Positions 1 through 13,500 of a stretch of 64,000 nt of DNA are shown here, piece after piece. Where the stretch lies: NCBI GenBank assembly GCA_963995525.1, contig OZ023213.1, positions 47,039,488-47,103,487 on the forward strand, given 5' to 3'. Each line of letters starts with the position of its first letter. Within the stretch, counting starts at the first letter, position 1. The translations under genes and the position numbers were made by a program. The notes under the pieces were generated by a model. That model did not search any database. It had not been told where the DNA came from and saw only the letters and a program-made list of their open reading frames with translations. The stretch is from Escarpia spicata (taxonomy: Eukaryota > Annelida > Polychaeta > Sabellida > Siboglinidae).

Positions 1-451
1 ACTGAAACGAACAGGTATGTTAAAAGTGACATAGAAACATTGAGCAAGTAATGAAACATCCGTGAACACAGAGAAAAGACAGAGAAGCACATTCACCTGA
101 GTAAAGCACCCGTAATGTAAAATTCCAGTTGGCAGGTGTTTAAATACCTGCGGAGACAGCTATATCACCCAGACGCTGGAACACTTCAGGTAGATGGCAA
201 TACTTACCGTAATTAGGACAACTATTTCACACAAAGCAAACTCAAAATCACCACAAAATAAGTTTTCCTTTTTAAAAATACCGATCCGCTGACAAGACCA
301 ACCACGACACTGGGTCAGTATACCATTCCGCTTTCGATATGAAAACATAAAGTTAGCTAGAGGATAGGCCGAAACACACCGAACCTTCGAAAGAAGACCA
401 CCCAGGAAGGGAGACGGGGAGGGTAGCATGAAGCACCCACCCCCCACTTAC
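1..451 (-). other. KSR intron 7 (partial)
   Basis: Follows the exon 7 donor. No HxxC-type C1 continuation is seen in any minus-strand frame. A good-looking donor (TACG|GTAAGTATT) near 205-215 has no convincing coding segment in front of it. Confidence 0.5.
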
Positions 452-532
452 TTGCACTGTCTACAAGTCTTGCCGAGAATCACGTGTCTATGGCACAGGT
501 CACAGCCGCCCACTATCAACTTGCTCTGGAAA
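452..532 (-). CDS. KSR: KSR exon 7 (first half of C1 zinc finger)
   Basis: Codes residues 409-435. CDLCHRHVILGKTCRQC matches the KSR C1 core CTVCGKGMLFGLKCKNC (C-x2-C-x9-C-x2-C). The donor is CAA|GTAAGTGG. No exon with the remaining CHxxC and final Cys ligands is visible in 1-451, so it lies outside the window. Confidence 0.87.
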
Positions 533-3500
533 CTGGTGACAACAACCATACTGGCTTAGTCCTGGTTGGCAACAAACACACTGGCTTTGACCTGATTCGG
601 AGATAACAACCACACTGGCTTAGTTCTGATTGACAACAACAACACTGCCTTAGTCCTGATTGACAACAACAAAATTGGCTTAGTCTTGAGTGACAACAAC
701 CACACTGACTTAGTCCTGATTGACAACAACCACACTGGCTAACTCCTGATTGACAACAACCACACTGGCTTAGCCCTGACTGACAACAACCACACTGGTT
801 TAGTGCTGACTGACAACAACTGCACTGGCTTCGTCTTGACTGACAACAACCACACTGGCTTAGCCCTGACTGACAACAACCACACTGGCTTAGTCCTAAT
901 TGACAACAATCACTCTGGCTTAGTCCTGACTGACAACCACACTGGCTTAGTCTGGATTGACTAAAACCACACTGGCTTAGTCCTGGCTGAGAACCACGTT
1001 GGCATAATCCTCATTTGCAACAAGAACACTTAGTCGTCACAGACAACATCAGTAACACTGACAGTATCTATTTAACATCTTTGACCCTCAGTGACACTAT
1101 TTGCTCAAGCAGTGCTCAGGAACATTGACCTACTTAACCCACCATTTTATCAGTGACATTGTCTGCACTGACTGTACACACAAGCATTGACCTACTTAAC
1201 CCACCATTCCATCAGTGACATTGTCTGCACTGACTGTACTCACAAGCATCGACCTACTTAACCCACCATTTTATCAGTGACATTGTCTGCACTGACTGTA
1301 CTCACAAGCATCGACCTACTTAACCCACCATTCCATCAGTGACATTGTCTGCTCTGACTGTACACACAAGCATTGACCTACTTAACCCACCATTCCATCA
1401 GTGACATTGCCTGCTCTGACTGTACACACAAGCATTGACCTACTTAACCCACCATTCCATCAGTGACATTGCCTGCTCTGACTGTACACACAAGCATCGA
1501 CCTACTTAACCCACCATTCCATCAGTGACATTGTCTGCTCTGACTGTACACACAAGCATCGACCTACTTAACCCACCATTCCATCAGTGACATTGTCTGC
1601 TCTGACTGTACTCACAGCCATTGACCTACTTAACCCACCATTCCATCAGTGACATTGCCTGCTCTGACTGTACACACAAGCATCGACCTACTTAACCCAC
1701 CATTCCATCAGTGACATTGTCTGCTCTGACTGTACTCACAGCCATTGACCTACTTAACCCACCATTCCATCAGTGACATTGCCTGCTCTGACTGTACACA
1801 CAGCCATTGACCTACTTAACCCACCATTCCATCAGTGACATTGCCTGCTCTGACTGTACACACAGCCATTGACCTACTTAACCCACCATTCCATCAGTGA
1901 CATTGCCTGCTCTGACTGTACACACAGCCATTGACCTACTTAACCCACCATTCCATCAGTGACATTGTCTGCTCTGACTGTACTCACAGCCATTGACCTA
2001 CTTAACCCACCATTCCATCAGTGACATTGCCTGCTCTGACTGTACACACAAGTATCGACCTACTTAACCCACCATTCCATCAGTGACATTGCCTGCTCTG
2101 ACTGTACACACAGCCATTGACCTACTTAACCCACCATTCCATCAGTGACATTGTCTGCTCTGACTGTACTCACAGCCATTGACCTACTTAACCCACCATT
2201 CCATCAGTGACATTGCCTGCTCTGACTGTACACACAAGTATCGACCTACTTAACCCACCATTCCATCAGTGACATTGTCTGCTCTGACTGTACTCACAGC
2301 CATTGACCTACTTAACCCACCATTCCATCAGTGACATTGCCTGCTCTGACTGTACACACAAGCATCGACCTACTTAACCCACCATTCCATCAGTGACACT
2401 GTCTGCTCTGACTGTACTGACCTACTTAACAAGTCACGACGTCAGCAAAAGTAATCAAACTTGACGCTGAGGAGTACATGTGAAATGTTTATAACACCCG
2501 TTATTGGAGATTTCAGCTATATAATGCAGAAATACTAAAAACCAATAAAATAATTATAAATATATTTATGTACAGTTGTGTTGTAACATATATCCCTTAA
2601 ATAAACTAACCATACTAAAACATGACATGCTCAAAATAATAACTTTCATTGATGCCGTTGGTGATTTTCGTATCATAGCATAATTATTATGTTCATCAGA
2701 CGGTCTTGAAAAACTGCAATAGAAAAATGCTAAGCGAGGTCAGTGTCTTCATCAATACCTACAAGGCTGTGGGGAGAACACATGTATATAGTTCTACAAA
2801 TCTTCCCTTTCCCTCTCTCCTCTCCTTCCCCACACTCCTTTGAAGGTCTGTGCTCCCCTTAACAAAAACAAGTCTCCTCAGCTACAGAGGTGCCAAATAA
2901 TATTCCACCAAAAGTGGTAGATCTACCGTTTTTCATAATGTGACGGTGGTAGATGAGGACCTGGCACCACGAGCCTCGCACTACAGGGACGAGGCGGAGT
3001 GTATGCAGAAAACACGAATAACACGAAATGCAGGGTTAGGCAGTATAGTTGGATTAAAAATTCATATCTTTTAAACAATGAAATATTGTTCTGTTCGACA
3101 CTAAAACGGTAGACCGGTAGATGATTATAAAAATATGAAGAAAAAGCGTGAGATTTACCTCCAAAGCACTAGACATGGCACCTCTGCAACTGACCCAATC
3201 TGTCTTAAATATTAACTATGAATGCTTTAGAAAGATGTTGTGCCCGGGTATGTGGCTATACAGCAGTAGGCATCAATATGAAACTAGAGATGGTCTCATC
3301 AGTTTGAAAGTGCTTGACATCAAACCACCCCCTGCACCCACTGATACGTTGAATGGAGAACTTAAGATTTTGAGCAATCCAAAATAGCTTCTAAAATCAC
3401 AGCCAGCATGGCTGTCAGATTCAACTGACGTGACATGACAAGGTTTTGATATCAACAATATTTAACATCAATATGCATTAATATTTATTTCACTGAATAG

Positions 3501-6500
3501 GTGGCACCACTGTAATGATTGATTTTACCTGTGATATGTGGTGGAGACAAAATCATCATCCAACCACATACATATTGCTATAAGTTTTGGGGTAGTCTGC
3601 GTGGAAACTGATGTGACCAACCTTGATACAAAAAATTTCAACATTCACTCAATGAACATTTTGCCAAAACAGCGACTACAGTACATCACCTACTGCACAG
3701 ACTGGGCAGATTCTCCATCTATCTAGTCCTTGGTTGGTCACTTCTAAACTAATTACTAAACCAAGTTCTCTAATTTCTAATTAGTCACTTTTATTCCAAC
3801 GCAAGTTATTTAATCAATTTCCTACTTTGTCACATTGATGCCAATCTAAGTTTTTTAATCCATGAACGGTCACTTTTATTCTAACCTGTTATCTCATTCC
3901 TGATTGGTTACTTATACTATCACTCAACTTATCTAATTCATAAGTGGTCGTTTTTATTCCAACCCAAGTTATCTGGGCCCTGATTGGTCACTTATATTCC
4001 AATGCAAGTTATCTGGTCCTTGATCAGTCACTTACATTCCAAAGTAAGTTATCTGGTCCTGATTGGTCACTTACATTCCAACTCCAGTTATCTAGTTCCT
4101 GATTGGTCAATACCCATCCAAATCACTTTAATCCCTGATTGGTCAATGTGTACACCCACCCAAGCTGCAGTCCAGATTATGTCACACAAAAAGTGTGTCA
4201 CCAAGGGGAGATGTCAACTAGTAGTTGTGACGTACCTGTGACTGATTGAGTGGAGCATACTGTGTGAGCCAACTGGTGTGTTAGGAGACAACGGTACCAC
4301 CAGGTGATTCTCTGGCAACACAACGTCAGACACAGTAACGCATCACAATATTGAGATATCAAACAATTCAACGTTGAAGAAAAAAACTGGTTGAAGCTAG
4401 AACTTCACAATAGAATGGATAAATGTCACTATCTACACACCAAAAACACTAAACTAGAATGACTTCAGGTGAATGCAGCCAAACAAACAGAACTTGTTGC
4501 TATGCTTGTCTGAAGAGTCAAACTGATACATATCCAACAGCCCAATGGTGGTTACAAAATGTACATTAAGTATTTTTGGAGTGTTGACTCTTCAAAAGCG
4601 ATATACTACATCAAGATGTTGGAATAGATTTTAGATAGCTTATCACTTATAACAATATTAATGCATAACACACGTTTAGGATAACATTATTCATGAACAG
4701 TTGTTACTAATTTCTAATACCTGTTTGTCAGGGTCAGGCATTGGCATATCATCACCAGTCATAGAATTACATTCCATGCAATTCAATTTGGTAAACACAA
4801 TATTTGTCTTGAAATGGGTAAGTTAAACAGACACAGGTCAAAGCATACTTTAATGTGTTCATTAAACCTAGGTGGTCAAGACTTTAAAATATCTAATAAG
4901 TTTATAATGATATTAAGTCATGTGGAACAGGAGCGTCAGTGGTCAAGACTTTAAAATATCTAATAAGTTTATAATGATATTAAGTCATGTGGAACAGGAG
5001 CGTCAGTGGTCAAGACTTTAAAATATCTAATAAGTTTATAATGATATTAAGTCATGTGGAACACATAGAATATCCCATTTTGAAAATGAGTTCTGAGTAA
5101 ACGACAGGCGTGGTATTGTTGATTGTAGTTGAAAATGGTTAGATTGTGTCAACTCTTTTAGGCATACAGATCCACACAACTGCCTTTTGTATCCATTTTA
5201 AGTTAACAACAACCAGACTTCATTGAAAGTCTCACACCAAGTCTTACTTTTGTTTGGGTGAACGTCATAGAAGTCTGGCAGACTGACTTGGTCGTGGTGC
5301 TTGTATGGTGGCGACCTCTTAGGAGAGGAAATGAGAGGAGAGGCCTGGCCGGATGAGCCGTCGGTCGACCGCTTCCTCTGCTGACTACAGATGGCCTCGT
5401 GACTGCTCGCAAGAATCAGATTATGTGGCTTCTTCCTCAGGTATCTACAGGGACAAGGCAGTCATTTTTACAATCTATCCATCACGTGACCTGTTGCCTA
5501 GCAACAAGGTCCATCAAGCCATCAAGATGGATGCCGAACACATGACATATTGTCTTATATTTTTTGGAAATTCTGGCCCAGGATGATTTTCTTTACGACA
5601 AAATCATCCGGCAAAGTTTGTTAAAACAAGAATATCTACATGGACAGTCACTTTCACAACCTATCACGTGACATGTTGCCTAGCAACAAGGTCCACAAGC
5701 CATCAAAATAGATGCCGAACACATCTGGACATACCGTATTCGTTCTATTAAGTGTACAGTACGCTTAGCAAATATTTGAGACATGGAAATATGTTAAATT
5801 TTTTGTTCCAATAAGCTAACAGGTATGGCCACCCATTTTCTTTGGTTCCTAGGTACAGCCATCTCGACAGACATGACTAGCAAGCGATTTATGCATTTCA
5901 CATATAAGCAACAGGATACTAGAACACTGTAGAAATCTGATAATTTTTTTTGGTTTTGTTTCATCACCAAGCTTTGAATCTAGTGTGATATTGGTAGAAA
6001 TTAAAACACAATGATGGATTCAACAGTCAAGGTTGGCACTGAGAATGAGATCACTATCACGGCGTCGGGTGCTGCTAAAAAAAGAGGGTGAACACTAATT
6101 AGGGCATGTACGCTTAATAGACCGAATTTGGTACATATCTTTTAAATTCTGGCCCAACAAGATTTTCTTTACAACAAAATCATCAGGAAGAGTTTGTCAA
6201 ACAAGAACTGCATGCGGAAATGTTTGACCTGGCAGTTGTCACGACGTCCTAGTAAAGAAATGTGTAATATTACTGTTATCAACATTGTTGGCAAAGCTTG
6301 ACGGAGGTCATGCACATAATTCTGATTTCGATGTAGGCAAACAGCGACGTACTCAATCCATCAATTGGTGGATGCCTAATGTGCTCAAATTTGGGAGTCC
6401 GCAGAAAAAGTGAGTCTACTTTTTTGACAAACAGTCCACCAGATGGCGTCCTGAAATATATCACTCCACTAGGTGGCGCCATCATCCTGGCGTGTAATAT

Positions 6501-7535
6501 TATGCTATATTCCAATGGACTTGTGTTTATCGTAAACATGAGTTCGTAACACCTACTTGACCCATTTAGCAGTTGTAAACTTGGACTGCTCCTGAACGTT
6601 TGAGTTCACCAAGCTGTATTCACAACGTATCTATACATGAGGTGATTGGAACACAGCACAAGACTGGCCCATGCAGAATCGCATACACTGCCATGTGTAT
6701 GCAACTCATGGATATTTTGAAAAAGAAGGAGTATGCAGGGTGCGGAATAGGGCCGGTCCGATCTTCCCGGGGGAGTAGTTTCAGTGACCGGACATTGCCT
6801 TGTCCACCACTGCCAGCTGCTGTCTCTGATTAAACTAGTTATTTATTCTGATGACTTTGCAATTGGATCTACAAAATCACATGTATTTGTTTCTATTAAC
6901 GACACATTTAGTTGAACATTTAATTGAAATTAGAAACGGCTTGTTTTCTTGATTAAATAAAGCCACTTTTAGTTTACCTATGTGCCATAACTGTCACATA
7001 TATATGATACAACAGTATGGTACCCGGCACATTTAGTTTTAAGGAATAGTAAAAGAATATCAGGACTTGTTGTTTCCGAGTCAGCCAGTCCGACGGACTA
7101 CCTGTCAGCTAAAGTATGACCACTCTGTACTATATCTCAGAGCCTGGGCTGTTGTCAGCACTGTAATTGGCTAGTTTAACACAATTTATTTTCTACAAAG
7201 TACCCAAAATCCTACCAAGAGTTGTATATGCAGTTTGGAGGTTGAAACAAGGAGAATCGGACTCACTCAACTTTATATATATATAATATATCTATTTTAT
7301 ATATATATATTATGAGAGATAGAATATATAACCTCTGAGGAAACGTCTCAAAATCACGAAAAAAAAAAAATTTGTGCAAATAATTATTGATACCATTATA
7401 TGTCTGGGTATACTACATATACTAACATTTCAAATTATAAAATAAAAGATATTGTCTACGCAACCAGGGGTCAAAACTTTGTGCAGAACGGCTCTGTATG
7501 CTGCTGTTAGGAATATATATATGTGTGTGTGTGTG

Positions 7536-7574
<39 letters not shown>

Positions 7575-10500
7575 GTGTGTGTGTGGTGTGTGTGTACACG
7601 AGTGAATGAGTGTGTGTGTGTGTGTGTGTGTGTATGGTGTGTGCGTGTGTGTGTATGTATGTCCACCCCGCCACGGTGAACCAGGTATTAAGTCACACAA
7701 GCCTATCCTGCCCATGATGGATTACCGGTAGTAACTGTCTTTGTCCAGTTTATTTTTCTTGACAAATAATCAAAAATTATTCAAATACCCATATTTACGA
7801 ACTGACACATTAAGAAACATAAGATGATGAGTCAAAATTACTGTGGTCCTTGAAACATCGCTTTTTATAAGTTTTCTTCAATTTTAGCAATAATTATAAA
7901 ACTACTGAAGATATTTCAACAAATGAGGTATGATTTTAAAGGTCTGATGAATAAAAGTGTTACAAACGCCATTTGACTATTTTGCAACTTAATACCTACT
8001 TCGCTGTGGCAGGTCAGATATTAGTTCTCCCACAATCTGTCATTAGACATATATTTCAACAAAATGTATCATCAGAAGACAAACGAATGTGACAAGGATG
8101 GCTAATACAAATACTTACTTGGATATGTCGACATCCTGGTTGACTTTAGTAGACAGTTGTGACTCGTGGGACTTGCTCTTCGTGAGGGGGTGAAACGCCT
8201 CGGGGTAAAGTTTGTTCCGTTTCTGCGGTGGCGGCGTCGTTGGAAACTTGCCCTTGGACGACGATGAAGGCTTGACTAGTGTCGGTGTCGGCGGTGGCGT
8301 ATAGCGGCGATTTAATGATATACAAGGGAATGGTGACCCTGGGGTGCTATGGGGAGGACTGGGGGGTGAAGGGGCGGAGGGTGAAGGGGTGCGATTGTGA
8401 CACGAGTTCGCTGGCAGTGATGACGTCGACGACCGCTGTAGTGACATCTGGTGATGGTGCACCATTGGCGACCCACTGTTACTGTGTGACATGTTGTCAC
8501 CCGACATTGACGTCACCGGTGTCGATGATAAACAAGACTTGTATGACGTCCAGTGCAGGTGTTGCTCGGACTTGGAGTCACGGTTGCCGTGGAGTTGGTT
8601 CTCTGGCACACAGACACATGACATGGGTTAGTTCTATTGCTGGTTGTAATCTTAGTGCAGGAGGTGTGTGTGTGCGCCGGGAGAGTATCATTGTGTGTAT
8701 ATGATTGTAGCGTGTATGTATTTCTAACATCATCCTCTGACCTCACTACATTCCCACCCACACGCTGACCTCATTGCCTTATCACTCCACCCTCTAACCT
8801 CATTACCTTTCCACCCCATCCTCTGACCTCACTAACGTTTCACCCCACCCTCTGACCTCATTACCTTCTCACCCACCCTCTAACCTCATTACCTTCCCAC
8901 TCCACCCCCTGACTTCACTAACTTTTCACCCCACCCTTTGACCTCATTACCTTCCCACCTCACCCTCTGACCCCATGACCTCCACTCACCTGTCCACCTC
9001 TTGAGGTTGGCCAGAGCTGACCGTAGCTTCTGAACTTCTTCTTCCGTTGAGTGGAATCGAGACATGAGCCGCGTAAGATCGTGATCATTCATCCCTAAGA
9101 GGCGTTCCACGCTCAAGCCACAATTCATAATGCCCTAGCAACAGCACGTTGAAAATACACCATACAGGGCAGCATAAGGGTGCTGTCTTTATAAATTAAT
9201 GTTGTTATATATATGGGAAACTCACTTATTTAAAGGTGAGTTCTTATATAGCGTAGTATCCAGTCCATAGGGCTGCTTAAAGCATGTTACACTTACTCCC
9301 TGGCAGACCTGCTCAATCGAACACCATCTCGACTTCTCTGGGAGCATTCAACAATATTGCAATTAATGTGAGAAGACTATTCGTACACAAAATATCCTCA
9401 AGTCTATAGCCAGATACTCATTCATACAGCTGAGTGAACTGGAGCAACGTAGAGTAAACGAACTTGCCCAAGGTTCGACACGGCAGCACAGGATTCAAAC
9501 GCAGGTTCTCTAGATTGAGAGTCCAATGCTCTAGCACTGTGCCACTGCGCTCCAGATAAAGAAGTATATTTAAAGTAGTTTTTAGAATATCTTAGTATAT
9601 TTGTTTTGTTTGCAGTTTTATATAATTTTTGTTGTATTACTAACTACGTTTCATATAGTGTTATACATTTTCTGCTTCCTTGGATAGCATTACAACTGTG
9701 TAACTATGCATTGGCCAATAAAAACAGGTAGAAAACAAACAGTATGCAAAACAACATCCCTACTAGTAACCAGTTAACACGTTTAATTTTGACAAAACAA
9801 CATGTTAGCAAATATATGTAAGTATATATAAAATTCACAAACACAAATAAAATCTAAAAGATAATCACAATGGGAAATAATAGTAACTAATCCAACTGTT
9901 ACAATCTTAAAATAGTTGTGAACAAGGCGCATAAGAATGAGGTTACCCAGATGAGGTCAACCTACCTGTAATGTATTAGGTCGAATACCAACGACCTTGA
10001 GCCACTGTTGAATCTTGGGAAACTGGAGCAACTCTGACGGCAGTTCATCCAACTTGAGCTTTGTCTTTGTAATGAGTTGTTTACCAAACAGCTTGATGAG
10101 CTTGCCCTGAATCAATCACATGCACATTATTTATGTGTGTATTTTATATAAACTTTTTATAGTTTTTTGTTGTATAGCGCATTGATCCGCTAAGTGAGAT
10201 TTAGCACTTAATAAATATGGTATTCATATTAATATCCAGGAAGTTCCAGGAAATCTTCATTGTAAAGTGAAGGCTTGTCATTACTAACAGGAAGTCCATT
10301 GTGAAGTTTTTTTATAGGTTAACTGTACAAATTAATAACTTACACAACTTTCTGGGGATTCTAGTTTTTGGTAGTTGATTCAGTGTGAATTCCCCAGTAA
10401 ATACATTGTTACATGTTTATTTTTCGTAAAAAAATTGATTATACATGTTTTGCGACAATTATACACAATCCTCAATTTCTCAAATGTTATTTAAATAATA

Positions 10501-13500
10501 TTTTTATTGGTATTATTGTAACTATAAATGTAATTTAATCATGTACATTCAGACACGAAATGGTTTATTTTTGATAAATTGGGGACACCACAGATGTAAG
10601 TCAAGGGCTTGTGAGTTCAAAAACAACACTACAGGTGTACTTACACATAAACTACACACCTGTCGACATACTTGTAGAATGGTGCATATTCCAAGGACTA
10701 TATATATATACATATACACAAGATACCACCACACACTTCAGTGATCAAGTGAACAGCCATGACACAAAGACATCACATATTTCTATTCAGAACAAGACCA
10801 CTGACCGACGCAATCACAGCTTTAAACCTGCCAACTTTGCATATTTTGAGACCCACTGCACCCTCTCTTACGCTGAACAAAAACCTCCACCTGCACCCCG
10901 TTTGGGATCTTCAACTGCACCCCCACAGAGAAACTACAATTAACTAACTAAAACCTACAATCTGAGAGATTTTCAGGGAGGGCAGAAGTTTCATAATAAA
11001 TCTAGTTCAGAGGCCTCCTGAAAATCCAGGATGGTTGGCAGGTATACAACTTTACTTGTTTCTGTATTATCTCTAAATGTGCGTGCATGAGTGAATGAGT
11101 GAGTAAACATGTACACATGTGGTGCAAGTGAGTATGTATATTATATTTATAAGATCAAATACATCATCTAGACATATGAGGTTTATCTTAATGGTAAAAA
11201 CACATGTAGGCATTTTTGGAATGAATTATCATTATACCATTGTTTTTATTCATAAACAATTGAAAATGTGTGTCTAATTTGGATAATATATGCAACATTA
11301 GAAGCATCATATCTAGGACACGATTGTATAAGTTGCTATATGTTAGCATGTGTTTAATTAATTCATTTCTTAGACATTTATTGCTATTCTTGTAGTTTCA
11401 CTTTCACTTCACAAGATGTAATCTTTTACAAAACATTACGGTTTGTAAAACTCTTAATTTATGTGGAAGTCTGCATCATTTTCATACCAAATATACTGCT
11501 ACAGTGCTGCGTACTGTGATAAATATAACCCGGCCAGAAGACACTGAGATTAAATACCAGCACAGTCATAACGAATGAGACACATCAAACACGAGACAAG
11601 TAGCCAGAGACACATTACAAGAACATTCTCACAAGTGCGTAGTTACACAATCTTATCAATGCTGATTTTTGTGTCTGACACCGTGATATGAAGCATTCTT
11701 ACAAAGCCATGCTTTTTTGTAAACAACAAACACAGCCAATTTATGCTATATTTATTCTTGCCATGCATGCTGTAGTCTATCTAAATTAGTAAAAATTTAC
11801 ACAATTATAAGGTTTTGCTCTGAACCAAATTGATGGTAATCTCCCAATTTCTCCCATACTTCAGGCAACATGTTCATTCATATGAGCAAATTGCCTGTAC
11901 GAAATCCCACTCTACCCATATGAGAAAATAATAAGAAAATCAAGAATGTAATTCCTTATTATTAGTAATACAATAATAATTATATGTAACTATATTATCA
12001 ATAACAATTAATGTTAAATGGGTATCTTCAAATCAAAATGACCTTGTTTTGGTCCGCCACCACGATTTTTAATTAAAACTAAAATAAGAATAAACGTAAT
12101 AAATGTGTTTCTTGGACTGAACTGCCAGTGTCAAGCAAATCTCTATGCATCTAATAAAAACAATATTACTTTAAAAAAAGAACTGCCTTAGTCAATATAA
12201 CATTCTGCACTTGATCACCCTCAGTGCATTGTATTGGCAAACAATGCCACATGATTATATTTGGCATTTTAAAGATAACAATAGCTGTGGAACTCCTTGA
12301 AGGAATACAGCATTTGTTAACAGGAACAATAACGTAAGTTTGCTTCGAGACCCCTGGACGTGGCCCATTATGACTGCACACATAAAAAGCTTGGACTTTG
12401 AGTGAGAGGTGACACGTTTATATGACAAGGTTATGTTTGTGTGCACATTTAGTCTGTCTCGGTATGGGACATGCCAGAGCACTGAATGTCTCACGAATCT
12501 AGATAAAAATACACCACAAGTCTAGTCTCGTCTCATCCAGGCCTGGAACACAGCAATTTAGACTACTACACAAACAGCGAAAGAAATACTTACTAATGCC
12601 ACAATAACGCTAACTGTAGAATTAGCATTAATACAAATTACACACTTATACCAAAATCGAGTCGTTCCATGCTGAGTACTAGATTAAAAAATTACCAAAT
12701 ATTCAAAACATACCCCGGGGTAAATATGCAAATAGATGTGAAATACTAGTTCTAAACACTGAATGAATGAATGTGAAATAATCATTTTGTTGTTGGATTA
12801 ACCTGTTTTTATGCATATATTTTGTTTGACAATCTATATTCGATCTATTATTTCTTACATCACTGAAAATATTCACGTGTAAACAACCCACTAGTTATAT
12901 ATCGTCTTCCTTGTCCGTGAATCCTGGTTAAGAATCAGTGCGAGACATGAATCATCAATGCAGCTGTGAAATGTGCTTTCTTGAACAAACCCCTCAAAGT
13001 TCAAACCAGTCATGTTAATGTTATTGTAAACTATATAATCGACAACTAGAGGGAATTTGGGAAGCTAACTTAATCAAGTTAATGCAGTCAGTTTCATGTA
13101 TTAGTCAAATTAAGGGAACATGTTGTCTACTTTGAAGTTAAACGCTGTTAGATTTGTTAAGCAAACAGTTGTCTTGTTACCCACCAAATGAGGGTAAGGA
13201 TCAGCAAATGTACAGTTTTACAGAACAACATAAATTATATTAGCAAAATTCAAGTGTAGAGTTTGATATCTGCATTGTAGTTGGCTCTTACATGTATGAG
13301 ATTCTAAACATGACCAAAAAACACAAAATGTGATTCACTTGCACATACAAAAATGGGATCGGACACCTTGTTTTCAATTGGCTATATCTCCAAAACTATC
13401 TGGAGTTGCGGCTTGACATTTTGCACACCTCCATTATAAAATCAACAGTATTTTTAGGGTTATTTTCACTGAAATCTGAGAGGGTCACCTGTCTCAAAGT

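Noticed and set aside
1125..2430. Regular repeats considered as a CRISPR array
   Set aside because: Direct tandem repeats without unique spacers, in an intron of an animal gene.
4733..4800. Minus-strand frame ending MPMPDPDKQ before GTATTAG, considered as a KSR exon
   Set aside because: No acceptor or family similarity; exons 5 and 6 already join in phase without it.
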